Source: Flavobacteriales bacterium (GTDB lineage: Bacteria; Bacteroidota; Bacteroidia; Flavobacteriales_D; Sanyastnellaceae). From it: DNA of 64,000 bases. The stretch lies in assembly GCA_002862785.1 (NCBI GenBank), contig PKDZ01000072.1, forward strand, positions 1-64,000, in the 5' to 3' direction. A model generated the notes under the pieces. That model was not told the DNA's origin and ran no database searches. It saw only the letters and a list, made by a program, of their open reading frames with translations. Made by a program: the position numbers and the translations under genes. Each line of letters begins with the position of its first letter. Position 1 is the stretch's first letter. This document shows, in pieces, positions 9,886-19,500 of the stretch.

Positions 9886-12800
9886 TCAGCGGATGGGCTT
9901 GAGGAATCGGCCCGAATTCACGGTACCGTCTTCGCGGGTGACGAACACCTCGTAGACCCCGGCAGCAAGGCCGTCGAGCGTCAGCCGCTCCGCAATGGAC
10001 GCCGTGTCGTAGTAAGTCTTGCCGAAGACGGGACGGCCGGTGGCGTCGTAGATGGACAGCGTCAGGTTTTGCGGAAAGAACACCGAAAAGGCGATGTTGA
10101 CCTCCCCAGTCTGGACGGGATTCGGGAACACCATCACCGACTGGTACGAGGTCGGGCCTGCATCGACAATCTCCTCATCGTATTGGAACTCCATCCAGTT
10201 GAAGTTGAAGGGCGCTTCCGTGACCACAACCCGAAGCGTGTAGAGCCCCTCATCCATGACCAGATCTCGGCTCGTGGTCGCCCACGTCTGCCAGCCGCCC
10301 GTGGCGGAAAAGGACACGGTCCCCAGACCTGTGACCTGACCATTGAGGTCCACCAGCTCCAGCGCCACCGACCCGTCCTGCTCAGATGCGGTCCGGAAGT
10401 TCACCATATAGTCTCCCGAGTACTGGACGTTGACCTCGTATTCCATGTAGTCACCCGGATCGAGGAAACCGAGGTTCTGACCTCCTCCATTGTCAGACGT
10501 GGACTCGACTTCGACCCCGGATTGGTTGCTGAAGCCTTCGGCCTCGATCCACCCGGGAATGGCATAGCGGAAATCCAGGTCATTGTAGACGTCCTCCATC
10601 GTGAAGGCCGCCAAGGCACCGCCGTCGGGCGCCTCGATCTCATTCCCCGAGTAGGACAGCGTGAGGTTCATCGTCGCGTCCATGTTCTCTTCGACTTCGA
10701 ACAGGAGCACACGGTCATTCTGGGGATCCGTGGACGCGGACACCAAGGTCAGCACCTCGCCATCGTCCTGAAGCGTGAACACCTCCGGCCCCTCCACGAA
10801 GGGGAGCTGGATGGGCTTGTTCAAGGTCAATCGAATGTGGTTGGCATCCTCCGTCTTCGCATTGACGAAGGCCATGCCCACCTCCGAGGCGGGCGTTCCC
10901 GTCGCCACGAAGTTCAAGTGGCTGATTTCAAATCCACCTTGGTCCGCATAGAAGACGACGCCAGCCGGGCCTTCCTCCAGGAACACATCCTCAATGGTCA
11001 CCGTCTGCCAGCCGCCGGCCACGCCGAATGGAACGAACTCGACATAGGAACTCACGTCCTGGCCCTCCACCTCGAAGTGCACCAGCCCCGGCGTCTCCCC
11101 CACGGACACACGCATCTGGATGTCATAGAGTCCCCCGGAAGTCACGTCGACGGTGTACTTCATCCACTCGTCGGTGGCCAGCCAGCTGACTTTGTAGCCG
11201 TTGTCGTGGACGGGGTCGTTGGAGAAGGTGATGTCCACCCCGTCATTGCGGTACTGCCACCCAGAATTCCACTCTGTGTAGTTACCGGTGGACACGTGGT
11301 AATTGGCCACCTGGACGTCCCCATACGCCGACCCGACGACGCCCATGTCGAAGTCCGTTGCGTGGACAACCCCGGGGACCGTGCGCATCTCCCCGCCGTA
11401 GGGAATGGTCTCGTCAGTCTGCACCTGTCGGAACATGGCGTCGGCCACATCCGGCTGGAACCGGCAGTTCTCGAATTTGAGCTTCTCCGTCAGGTCCATC
11501 AGGATGGCCGTGGCCTCTTCCGCAGACGGCGCAGCGGCATTGCCACTCCAATAATCGAGGAGGTCCTGATACCCGTCGGTCTTTTCGATCGCGAGGCATC
11601 CGGAGATGCTGGCCACCTTCTTCAACGGCCACCAGGCCCACCCGATGTTGAGGTCCTCGAGCAGGTGGATGGCATCGCGAAACCAGACGTTGGAGTTCTC
11701 TCCACTCTCGCCGAGGTAGAGGGGCACGTTGTATGCGTCTCGGATGCCCGTGGCGAAATTCATCGAACCGACGTCGTTGTGGCTCCAATACTTGTGGGGA
11801 GAGTAGACCAATTGGTCATCCCAGGGCGGGGTCAAGCCCGTGAAATCATTGGCCCACCAATTGCCTTCGATGAAAATGATGTGGTCAGGGTCCACCGAAC
11901 GGATGCTGTCGGTGCACTGTTCGTAGAGGTTCCGGAGGGCGGTCCCGTTGGGCAGATCCCAGTTGGGCTCGTTGAGCAAATCGTAACCGGCCACCCAGTC
12001 CTCGTCGACATAGATCTCGGCGAGGCGCTTCCACAGCGAGGCCATCTTGTTGCGGTTCTCGACACTCTCCCAGAGGGACGGCTTGGACGGGTCGTAGTCG
12101 GAAATGGCCGCGTCGTAGCCCTGACCGCCGGGTGCAGCGTGCAGGTCGAGGATGACGTACATCTCATTCTGCTTGCACCAAGAAATCACGCTGTCGGTCA
12201 GCTCGAATCCGATTTCGAGCCACGTGTTCTCGCCCGGAATAGGCTCCTCCTCGATGGGCAAGGTGAACAGGTTGTAGTGCATCGGCAGGCGCACGGAGTT
12301 GAATCCCCACGCCTTCATCGCATCGATGTCAGCCTTGGTGCAGTGGTTCTGCAACCAAGCATCGTAGAAGTCCTGCGTCGCCTCCTCGCCGATGAGCTGC
12401 TCGATGATGGCGCGGATCTCGTGCTGCGGGTTCGCAAAGCCAGCCGTCTGAAGCATATAGCCCTCCTGCACCATCCATCCGCCGAGGCCCATGCCGCGCA
12501 GCAACACGTTCTCGCCGCTCTCGTTGACGATGCTGCCGCCGCTCGTGGACAGGCGCGGGCCATTGGCGAAAGGCGGTGGTGGTGGGCACGCCTGACCAAA
12601 GGCGGCCAACTGCAGCAGCATGTCGCCCACCCCGACGAGGCCATCCCCGTCGTGGTCCGGGCAGCTCAGGTCCGCCAATTCAAATGCGCAGCTTCCGTCT
12701 TCCCACCGTGCACCGGGACTGAAGTTTACCGCTTCCTGATAGGTACAGCCCGCACCAGGTCCCTCCACGCACAATCCAGAGGGCGAGGCCGGGTCAGCCA

Positions 12801-13206
12801 GGGGATCATAGTTCGGAGACAAGGGGTCCGCACACCCAGCACACCGAGAGCAGGCATCAAAGCAAACCGCACCCAAGGCCGTATTGCCGTCCACTGACAC
12901 CATGCGGAGACCGTTGTCGAAGCACTCGCTGGCCGCACTCTCCCACGCCGTGCCCAGAGGGCCTGCCGGCGTGCCGAACCGGAATTCGGCCGTGGCCTCT
13001 TCGACCCAGACTGTGGCGACTTTGGAGCCCCACCGTCCATTGTCCATCGCATGGACCTCCCCGTTGACCTCCACCACAGCCTCCATGGCCGGGTCAGGCA
13101 TGTGGACGCGGAACGTAACGAGGTGGGCATTCGCTGAAATCATCTGGCTGCTCCATACAAGGAAGAGGAGTACGAGACGAAAAACGCCCTGAACATACTT
13201 GGTCAT
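9886..13206 (-). CDS. GH5-family secreted glucanase with CBM-like domains and T9SS sorting domain
   Basis: 1106-aa exoenzyme. Signal peptide 1-27. An N-terminal module (28-207) is shared with the GH3 protein and ends in a Cys-rich DGSC segment and a dockerin-like EF-hand (DHDGDGLVGVGDM). The GH5 catalytic domain spans about 215-560, with acid/base Glu413 in LNEP and nucleophile Glu500 in LGESGE. Two CBM6-like beta-sandwich domains follow at about 620-770 and 880-1008. A T9SS type A sorting domain begins at VFPNPVQTG (about 1026). It probably cleaves a beta-glucan at or outside the cell surface; the GH5 subfamily cannot be assigned. The start at 13206 fits the signal peptide and lies one base after a promoter-like element. 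It is divergent from GH16. Confidence 0.9.
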   Translation of the reverse strand: MTKYVQGVFRLVLLFLVWSSQMISANAHLVTFRVHMPDPAMEAVVEVNGEVHAMDNGRWGSKVATVWVEEATAEFRFGTPAGPLGTAWESAASECFDNGLRMVSVDGNTALGAVCFDACSRCAGCADPLSPNYDPLADPASPSGLCVEGPGAGCTYQEAVNFSPGARWEDGSCAFELADLSCPDHDGDGLVGVGDMLLQLAAFGQACPPPPPFANGPRLSTSGGSIVNESGENVLLRGMGLGGWMVQEGYMLQTAGFANPQHEIRAIIEQLIGEEATQDFYDAWLQNHCTKADIDAMKAWGFNSVRLPMHYNLFTLPIEEEPIPGENTWLEIGFELTDSVISWCKQNEMYVILDLHAAPGGQGYDAAISDYDPSKPSLWESVENRNKMASLWKRLAEIYVDEDWVAGYDLLNEPNWDLPNGTALRNLYEQCTDSIRSVDPDHIIFIEGNWWANDFTGLTPPWDDQLVYSPHKYWSHNDVGSMNFATGIRDAYNVPLYLGESGENSNVWFRDAIHLLEDLNIGWAWWPLKKVASISGCLAIEKTDGYQDLLDYWSGNAAAPSAEEATAILMDLTEKLKFENCRFQPDVADAMFRQVQTDETIPYGGEMRTVPGVVHATDFDMGVVGSAYGDVQVANYHVSTGNYTEWNSGWQYRNDGVDITFSNDPVHDNGYKVSWLATDEWMKYTVDVTSGGLYDIQMRVSVGETPGLVHFEVEGQDVSSYVEFVPFGVAGGWQTVTIEDVFLEEGPAGVVFYADQGGFEISHLNFVATGTPASEVGMAFVNAKTEDANHIRLTLNKPIQLPFVEGPEVFTLQDDGEVLTLVSASTDPQNDRVLLFEVEENMDATMNLTLSYSGNEIEAPDGGALAAFTMEDVYNDLDFRYAIPGWIEAEGFSNQSGVEVESTSDNGGGQNLGFLDPGDYMEYEVNVQYSGDYMVNFRTASEQDGSVALELVDLNGQVTGLGTVSFSATGGWQTWATTSRDLVMDEGLYTLRVVVTEAPFNFNWMEFQYDEEIVDAGPTSYQSVMVFPNPVQTGEVNIAFSVFFPQNLTLSIYDATGRPVFGKTYYDTASIAERLTLDGLAAGVYEVFVTREDGTVNSGRFLKPIR

Positions 13207-13207
13207 G

Positions 13208-13222
13208 GTGTGCAAAATACAC
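13208..13222 (-). promoter_or_regulatory. Promoter/operator element directly upstream of GH5
   Basis: Read on the minus strand: GTGTATTTTGCACAC, then one base, then the ATG. It contains a TATTTTG -7-like box and GTGT...ACAC arms as at susC. If used as a promoter, the mRNA would have almost no leader. Confidence 0.45.
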
Positions 13223-13335
13223 ACCCTCTCCCCGCTTTCGTTGAACTTGGTCCCGTTGGGTCTTTCGACGGAGTTCAGAAGTCCCTGAGAAGGGAATGAA
13301 CCCGCCATTCTGCTGTCACAAACGCCTGTCAGGAG

Positions 13336-13350
13336 GTGTACCTTTGGCAC
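13336..13350 (+). promoter_or_regulatory. Promoter element upstream of GH16
   Basis: GTGTACCTTTGGCAC contains a perfect TAnnTTTG -7 box (TACCTTTG, 13339-13346) 18 nt before the ATG at 13365. It matches the 15-bp pattern found at susC, GH5 and 41977. The 158-bp divergent GH5/GH16 gap therefore has one such element for each direction. Confidence 0.5.
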
Positions 13351-13364
13351 ACGCCAGTTTCGTC

Positions 13365-14540
13365 ATGAGAGCCCTGCCTGTCCTCCCCCTCCTCGTTGTT
13401 CTCTCCACGTTCATCCATTGCCGACCGGAAGACACGGTGCCTTTCGTTCCCGAGATCCGGTTCCCCATCGACATCAGTGCAGATGAAACGCAGGCCAACA
13501 GCACCTTCGAGTTCCCCCTCGTGCTCAACCAGAGCACCACGCGGGACATCACCGTGCGCTATGAAACCCGGGACCTGACGGCCATCGAAGGAGAGGACTA
13601 TCTCCCTGTGGCGGACTCCCTCATCATCCCGGCAGGGACGGCATCGGCGTCGATTTTCGTGGACATCGTGGTCGACGATTACCTCGAGGAGGACGAGCAA
13701 TTCCGTCTCGTGTTGACCGGGTCCACCAACGCCATCCTCGCCGGCGGCATCCAAGAGGCCATCGGCACCATCCGCAACGACGACAGCCTGTTCCCAGTGA
13801 CCAACGAAGGCTATCTGTCCGCCTCGAGCTATCCCGGCCAGTCCTTGGTGTGGTCCGATGAATTCGACGGGGAGGCCATTGACCTCTCCCACTGGACCTA
13901 CGACCTCGGCGCCAGCGGCTGGGGCAACCAAGAACTGCAGAACTACACCAGCGACAGCGAGAACTCGTATGTGGACGGCGGCAACCTGTTCATCGTGGCA
14001 CGGGAGAATGGCATGCACTACACCTCCGCCCGCATGAAGTCCATCGGACTGCAGGAATTCCAATACGGACGCCTTGATGTCCGTGCCATCCTGCCCAAGG
14101 GCCAGGGCATCTGGCCGGCCATCTGGATGCTCGGTGCCAACTACCCATCCGTCGGCTGGCCGGCCTGTGGCGAAATCGACATCATGGAGCTCATCGGCAG
14201 CTCACCGAACACCGTCCACGGGACTGTCCACTACGGAGCGGACTGGACCCAGCACAATTACACCGGAAGCGGAACCAGCATCCCTTGGACCGAAACGTTC
14301 TCGGACGAATTCCACGTCTTCTCCATTGATTGGGACGAGAATGGCATCACCTGGCTCCTGGACGACCAGCCCTTCTACACCGTCGACAACGACGTCACCG
14401 GGAGCCAACCCTACCCGTTCGACAACCCGTTCTTCTTCATCATGAACATCGCCGTGGGCGGCCAGTGGCCGGGCTATCCCGATGCCACCACCGAGTTCCC
14501 ACAGTTCATGGCCGTGGACTACGTCCGCGTGTTCCAATGA
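13365..14540 (+). CDS. GH16-family beta-glucanase (laminarinase-type) lipoprotein
   Basis: 391-aa endo-beta-1,3(4)-glucanase-like enzyme. The N-terminus is a probable lipoprotein signal with Cys19 (FIHC, an imperfect lipobox because of His at -1). A Calx-beta-like domain spans about 30-140 (EGEDYLPVADSLIIPAGT, EDEQFRLVL). The GH16 domain runs from about 160 to the end with the hallmark GEIDIMELIG, i.e. catalytic Glu270, Asp272 and Glu275. This ExDxxE form is the bacterial laminarinase-type motif. It should cut beta-1,3-glucan into oligosaccharides at the cell surface. The start at 13365 was preferred over an upstream in-frame ATG (13296) because it gives the signal and follows the -7 box. Its stop overlaps the next start (ATGA). 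Confidence 0.93.
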   Translation: MRALPVLPLLVVLSTFIHCRPEDTVPFVPEIRFPIDISADETQANSTFEFPLVLNQSTTRDITVRYETRDLTAIEGEDYLPVADSLIIPAGTASASIFVDIVVDDYLEEDEQFRLVLTGSTNAILAGGIQEAIGTIRNDDSLFPVTNEGYLSASSYPGQSLVWSDEFDGEAIDLSHWTYDLGASGWGNQELQNYTSDSENSYVDGGNLFIVARENGMHYTSARMKSIGLQEFQYGRLDVRAILPKGQGIWPAIWMLGANYPSVGWPACGEIDIMELIGSSPNTVHGTVHYGADWTQHNYTGSGTSIPWTETFSDEFHVFSIDWDENGITWLLDDQPFYTVDNDVTGSQPYPFDNPFFFIMNIAVGGQWPGYPDATTEFPQFMAVDYVRVFQ

Positions 14541-15751
14541 GCACGGAAGCACCCGTCGACGGGAAAGACCGCATCCGCCAGCTGGACATTCTCCGAGGTG
14601 TTGCCCTCCTCGGCATCCTCGTGATGAACATGATTTCGTTTGGGCTGCCCGGGGTCCATTATCTCAACCCCACCGCTGAAGGCCCACTGGAAGGGCTGGA
14701 CCACATCGCGTTCCTGTTCTCCGAAGTCTTCGCGAGCGAGAAGTTCATGGGCCTGTTCTCGGTCCTCTTCGGTGCCGGGGTGGTGCTGTTCACCGACCGC
14801 GTCCGCAGCAAGGGGAAATCCGAAGCCGCCTGGCACTACCGCCGGAATTTCTGGCTGCTTGTGTTCGGGCTCGCCCACGCCTACCTGCTTTGGAGCGGAG
14901 ACATCCTCGTGACCTACGCCGTCTGTTCGGTTTGGCTCTTCTTCTTTCGCCACTGGTCGGTCCGCGGCCTCCTCATTGCAGCCAGCACATTCCTCGGATT
15001 GCTCATGGCGGTCAACGCCTTCTTCGGCCTCTCTATGCCCTACTGGGCGCCTGAGGATATCGACGGACTGCGCGCCTTCTGGACCCCCGATGCTTCGAGC
15101 ATTGCCCGGGAAGTGGCCGCCTTCCGCGGATCGTGGTGGCAGCAGATGTCCGAACGCATTCCCAACTCCCTCGCCTTCCAGACGGAGCTGATGCCCTTCA
15201 CCGCACCCCGCGCCACCGGCATGATGCTGCTGGGCATGGCGCTCTACAAGGCCGGCGTGCTCACCGGCCAGCGGGACCGCCGGTGGAATGGGCGCCTCGC
15301 CTTCTTCGGCCTGACCCTCGGTACGCTGATCAGCGGCTTCGGCGTCTGGCAAAACGAACTCGCCGGATGGACCATCGAGTACAGCTTCTTCCAAGGCGGC
15401 CAATTCCGGACCCTTGGCATGGTGCCGCTGGTGCTCGGATACACCGGGGCCATCCTCTGGCTTTGTGAAGGCCGTCTGGGGGCGTGGATGGAGCGCCGCC
15501 TCGCGCCGGTGGGCCGGATGGCGCTGACCAATTACCTCACGCAGACCCTCCTGGCCACGGCCGTCATGTATGGACACGGCCTCGGTTGGTTCGCTACACT
15601 GGGCCGCGCTGAACTGTGGCTCGTCATCCTGCCCATCTGGGGGCTGCAGATCGCGTGGTCCTCCTGGTGGATGGAGCGCTTCCGCTTCGGTCCCTTCGAG
15701 TGGCTGTGGCGCACGGCGACCTATTGGAAGGCCCAGCCGATGCGCCACTGA
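14537..15751 (+). CDS. DUF418 (YeiB-like) multipass membrane protein
   Basis: 404-aa inner-membrane protein of the DUF418/YeiB family. The family signature RIRQLDILRGVALLGILVMN lies at residues 12-31, and about nine to ten hydrophobic helices follow. The C-terminal DUF418 region contains GRMALTNYLTQT and W-rich helices. The molecular function is unknown; related proteins are predicted acyltransferase-like or transporter-like. It starts inside the GH16 stop codon (ATGA, 14537-14540), so it is translationally coupled to GH16 and probably helps in the same pathway, for instance in envelope modification or sugar handling (inference). Its stop (15749-15751) directly abuts the stop of the converging GH3 gene. 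Confidence 0.85.
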   Translation: MSTEAPVDGKDRIRQLDILRGVALLGILVMNMISFGLPGVHYLNPTAEGPLEGLDHIAFLFSEVFASEKFMGLFSVLFGAGVVLFTDRVRSKGKSEAAWHYRRNFWLLVFGLAHAYLLWSGDILVTYAVCSVWLFFFRHWSVRGLLIAASTFLGLLMAVNAFFGLSMPYWAPEDIDGLRAFWTPDASSIAREVAAFRGSWWQQMSERIPNSLAFQTELMPFTAPRATGMMLLGMALYKAGVLTGQRDRRWNGRLAFFGLTLGTLISGFGVWQNELAGWTIEYSFFQGGQFRTLGMVPLVLGYTGAILWLCEGRLGAWMERRLAPVGRMALTNYLTQTLLATAVMYGHGLGWFATLGRAELWLVILPIWGLQIAWSSWWMERFRFGPFEWLWRTATYWKAQPMRH

Positions 15752-18700
15752 TCAGTCGACGACGAGGTTGAACGAGGACTGAACGTCCTCGGACTCCAGA
15801 CGCACCACATACATGCCGGCCGGCATCCGCAACCGGGGCAGGGCCACGGGGTCTCCGTTCCGAACCAGACCCGACAAGAGCCGCTGGCCCGTCATGCTGA
15901 AGAGCTCCATGCCCACTTCGCCGGGCAGCCCTTGGAACCGGATTTCATCGCGGGCAGGGTTGGGCAGCATCTGCACATCGGCCATCGGAGACTCGGGCAA
16001 CCCGACCACCAATTCGCCAAAGGCCTGAATCTCCCACAGGGAATGTCCCCACGCCGTGGCGCGCTGCAGCCCCTCGACCTGGATGTAGCGCGCATCCACG
16101 TCCGGATAGAACAGGTCATACCCACCGTCTCCGTCGGTCTCGTGGACCAGCGTAGTGAAGGTCGACCCGTCCAAGGACACCTTGAGCTTGTATTCGCTGC
16201 TGTAGGCCGTCTCCCAGGCCAGCGCGATCTCGTTGAGCGTGTAGACATCAAGCAGGTCCACTGTGATGGTCTGGGGGTCGGAGAATTCCGAGCTCCAACG
16301 GGTCGAGAAGTCCCCATCGACTGCCTGGTCCGCGCCGAGGTCCCAGGCCTCCTGCGACGTCGCCGTAGCGGGCTTGAGGTAGCAGAGGTTCGGCACGACT
16401 TCCGACGCCGCTTGGACATCGACGGTGTGGGCGAGCGCGTTGTTGTCCTCCATCAATTCCGCCCAGTCTCCCGCTGGGTCCACCGTGGCGAGCACCTCGA
16501 GGTCGTCCGCGCCCGTCACGGCCCACTGGCCTGTGCTGGCGCACAGCAAGGTCGACCCCGCGATGTTCAAGGTGTCGAGCAGCGTTTGCGTGGCCGCAAC
16601 CTCCTGCCCGGCCACAGAGAACGACACCTCCAACGCCTCGTCCATGAGAACGGTCTGGGTGCCGGGGTTCTTGACCAGCGCGCACAGGATGAGCGAGTCG
16701 CCCTCCACCGGATACCGGGGTACGCTGTACACGCGGGTGACCTCGAAGTCCGGCGTTGGCTGTCCCGCCGTGACCGAAAAGGAGGCTGACGTTGCGAGGG
16801 CGTCGGAGCTCGCGCCGGCGTAGAGGGTGTAATCTCCCACCGCCACCTCGTAACGGTCAAGAGCCTCATCGAAATAGAACAGCTCGTTGGCCCCCAGCGA
16901 GAACGACACCGTGGCGGACTCCCCCGGAGCGAGGAATACCTTTTCGAAGCCCTTCAATTCCTTCTCCGGCATCCACACCGGGGCCGCCTGGTTGTCGAGG
17001 TACAATTGGACCACTTCCGCCCCGGCCACATCGCCCGTGTTGGTCACCTCCACCGTGGCCGTGATGGGCATACCCTGCGACACGGTCGTGGCGTCCAACT
17101 GCAGGGCACTGATGGCAAAGTCCGTGTAACTCAGGCCGAACCCGAACGGAAACTGCGGCGTGATGTCGAGCTCGTCGTAGTACCGGTAGCCCGTGTTGTA
17201 ATCGTCGCTGAAGTCCGAATTCCATTCCGGCATCTGCGCATCGTCCACGGGCATGGTCACCGGCAGCTTGCCGCTCGGGTTGACGTCGCCAAACAGGACA
17301 TCTGCAATCGCGTTGCCCCCTTCCATACCCGGGTAAAACGCGTAGAGGAAGCCCTGCATGTCGTCGATGGCCTCCGGCGCGGAGCAGATGCCCCCGCTCT
17401 TCAGGACGACCACAACGTTGGGGTTGACCTCGGCAAGCTCCTGGATGAGCAGCTGCTGGACACCCGGCAATTCGACGCTTCCGCTCGTGCGGTCCACGGG
17501 GCCGGGGTAGTAGTTCTCCCCCTCCTGCGTTTGGTCGAGTCCACCGACGAAGACCACGATGTCCGAGGCCATTGCTGCAGCGCGGGCGGCCGCAAAACCC
17601 GTGGTGTCCGTGCTGTTGATCGCGCAGCCTGGCGCGAACTCCACCTGGCTGGACGAAATCTTGTTCAGCACGCCCTGCAGCGGGGTGATGGCGTAGGGCG
17701 GGTCCACCCAGCTCGAGCCGAAGCCGTCCAGCTGGGCGACCGCGGCACTCGGGCCGACCATGGCGATCGTCTGTTCCATGTTCAACGGCAGGATGTCCGC
17801 CTCATTCTTGAGCAGGACAATTGCCTCTCGGCCGGCATCGAGACACAACGCCTGGTGCTCGGGCGTGTTGGCCCCTGTGATGGGATTGCCCTGTGGCAGG
17901 TTGTCCATCATGCCCGTCAGGTATTTGACCCGCAGGACGCGCCGGACCGCGCGGTCGAGGTCGGCATCGTTGATGTAGCCGTTGACGTAATCGGCGGTCA
18001 GCTGCTCCTCGAAGGAGGACACGTCCACATCCATTTCGAGGTCACACCCCGCTTTCAGCGCCTTGCTCGCATCCCACACCGAGCCCCAATCTGAGACCAC
18101 ATAGAAAGGGAAGCCCCAGCGTCCCTTCAGAATGCCGTTGAGGAGGTTGGCGTTTTCCGCGGACTTCTCGCCGTTGACCTTGTTGTAGGCGTTCATCACC
18201 GACAAAGCGCCGGCGTCTTGGATGACCCGGCGGAAGTTGTAGCCATAGTGCTCCATGAGCTGGCGCTGCGTCATCGTGTGGTTGACGTTGTGCCGGTCCA
18301 CCTGCTGGTTGACCCCATTGAAGTGCTTGACCGTGGCGATGACCGGCTGCTTCTGAATGCCGCGCACCACCTCCACGTTCATGTGCGCTGTCAGGAAGGG
18401 GTCCTCCCCGCCCGTCTCCGGGCTCCGGCCGTTGCGCGGGTCGCGGCACAGGTCCACAGCCGGACCGAGCTGCTGGTGCTTGCCATAGGCGTGGAATTCG
18501 GTGCCCATCGCGTAGCCAATGTCATGGGCGAGCTGGCGGTTCCAGGAGGCCGCGATGCCGATGCCCACCGGGAAGGATGTCGACGCTACGAAACGCACAC
18601 CATGTGGACCATCCGACATGGTGAACCCGGGAATGGGCGGGGTCGAGTTGTCGGGCGTCGTCCAAAACGTATTGCGGTGAATCTGGGCAATCTTCTCCGA

Positions 18701-19423
18701 CCATGACAGCTGGTCAATTTGCTGCTGGATGAGGATTTCCAGCGGATTCTCGTCCGTCGCGGACGCAGTGGCGCAGGCCTGTCCGAAGTTGGACAGGAGA
18801 ATGAGCATGTCCCCCACGTCGACGAGACCGTCACCATCGTGGTCCGGACAATCCGATGTCTGTCCGGTGAATTGGCAGGAACCATCGTCCCATTGGGCAC
18901 CGGCCAAGAAATTGGACGCGGCGGCATAGGTGCAGCCTCCCTGCCCTTCATCGAGGCAGAGGTGCGCGGGAGAATCCGTTGCGGCGAGCGGATCATAGTT
19001 GGGCGAGAACGGGTCAGCGCACCCCTCACAAGGATCACAGTCGTTGAAGCAGACCACGGCCAAAGCGGCATCGGCGGTCACGGCTGCATGGCGGACTCCG
19101 CCTTCCGCACAGCTGGAAGGCGCCGCCTCCCACGCCATGCCAAGCGGCCCCGCCGGCGTTCCGAACCGATATTCGACATTGCCGTCCACGAGCACCGTCG
19201 CTTCGCGGGCGCCCCACGGACCCGTTTCCATGGCGTGAATCTGCCCGTCGACTTCCACCACAGCTTCCATGGCCGGATCGAGCATCTGCACCCGGAAGGT
19301 GACGGCATGCGGCTGGGCCCGGAGCCACAGTCCCATCGCGGACAACAGGCAGAGGAATCCAAATCGGTTCAGGCCCCGTCCAACAGACGGTAACCCTGCA
19401 TTGGCAAAGCAGTTTCGGTGCAT
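15752..19423 (-). CDS. GH3-family secreted beta-glucosidase with discoidin domain and T9SS sorting domain
   Basis: 1223-aa exoenzyme. Signal peptide about 1-36. The N-terminal module (37-217) resembles that of the GH5 protein and ends in the dockerin-like DHDGDGLVDVGDM. The GH3 N-domain (about 225-520) has nucleophile Asp445 in VVSDWG and substrate-binding KHF at 366-368. The GH3 C-domain (about 530-725) has the likely acid/base Glu634 or Glu636 (QEGEN). An Fn3-like domain (about 795-870), a CARDB-like domain (about 893-1003), an F5/8-type C discoidin domain (about 1010-1137) and a T9SS type A tail from MLPNPARDE (about 1152) follow. It likely releases glucose from beta-glucan oligosaccharides outside the cell. 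ATG at 19423 is chosen because the frame further upstream overlaps the divergent gene. Confidence 0.93.
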   Translation of the reverse strand: MHRNCFANAGLPSVGRGLNRFGFLCLLSAMGLWLRAQPHAVTFRVQMLDPAMEAVVEVDGQIHAMETGPWGAREATVLVDGNVEYRFGTPAGPLGMAWEAAPSSCAEGGVRHAAVTADAALAVVCFNDCDPCEGCADPFSPNYDPLAATDSPAHLCLDEGQGGCTYAAASNFLAGAQWDDGSCQFTGQTSDCPDHDGDGLVDVGDMLILLSNFGQACATASATDENPLEILIQQQIDQLSWSEKIAQIHRNTFWTTPDNSTPPIPGFTMSDGPHGVRFVASTSFPVGIGIAASWNRQLAHDIGYAMGTEFHAYGKHQQLGPAVDLCRDPRNGRSPETGGEDPFLTAHMNVEVVRGIQKQPVIATVKHFNGVNQQVDRHNVNHTMTQRQLMEHYGYNFRRVIQDAGALSVMNAYNKVNGEKSAENANLLNGILKGRWGFPFYVVSDWGSVWDASKALKAGCDLEMDVDVSSFEEQLTADYVNGYINDADLDRAVRRVLRVKYLTGMMDNLPQGNPITGANTPEHQALCLDAGREAIVLLKNEADILPLNMEQTIAMVGPSAAVAQLDGFGSSWVDPPYAITPLQGVLNKISSSQVEFAPGCAINSTDTTGFAAARAAAMASDIVVFVGGLDQTQEGENYYPGPVDRTSGSVELPGVQQLLIQELAEVNPNVVVVLKSGGICSAPEAIDDMQGFLYAFYPGMEGGNAIADVLFGDVNPSGKLPVTMPVDDAQMPEWNSDFSDDYNTGYRYYDELDITPQFPFGFGLSYTDFAISALQLDATTVSQGMPITATVEVTNTGDVAGAEVVQLYLDNQAAPVWMPEKELKGFEKVFLAPGESATVSFSLGANELFYFDEALDRYEVAVGDYTLYAGASSDALATSASFSVTAGQPTPDFEVTRVYSVPRYPVEGDSLILCALVKNPGTQTVLMDEALEVSFSVAGQEVAATQTLLDTLNIAGSTLLCASTGQWAVTGADDLEVLATVDPAGDWAELMEDNNALAHTVDVQAASEVVPNLCYLKPATATSQEAWDLGADQAVDGDFSTRWSSEFSDPQTITVDLLDVYTLNEIALAWETAYSSEYKLKVSLDGSTFTTLVHETDGDGGYDLFYPDVDARYIQVEGLQRATAWGHSLWEIQAFGELVVGLPESPMADVQMLPNPARDEIRFQGLPGEVGMELFSMTGQRLLSGLVRNGDPVALPRLRMPAGMYVVRLESEDVQSSFNLVVD

Positions 19424-19488
19424 GTCCCCAAAATACGACGCCCCAGCCGCCCCCACTCTTTCCGCCCCGAATCTGGAGCCTGACCCCG

Positions 19489-19496
19489 TACCTTTC
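19489..19496 (+). promoter_or_regulatory. -7-like promoter box upstream of the BaiN-type gene
   Basis: TACCTTTC lies four bases before the ATG at 19501, in the 77-bp divergent gap with GH3. On the minus strand the same gap has TATTTTG (about 19431-19437), nine bases before the GH3 ATG. Both would give transcripts with almost no leader. Confidence 0.35.
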
Positions 19497-19500
19497 CGGC

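Noticed and set aside
10069-12897. A 942-codon open frame on the plus strand opposite the GH5 gene
   Set aside because: Its composition is that of an antisense shadow (Arg/His/Val-rich without domains), while the minus strand encodes a clear signal peptide, GH5 motifs and a T9SS tail. The same applies to long antisense frames opposite the penicillin acylase, SusC, SusD and M61 genes.
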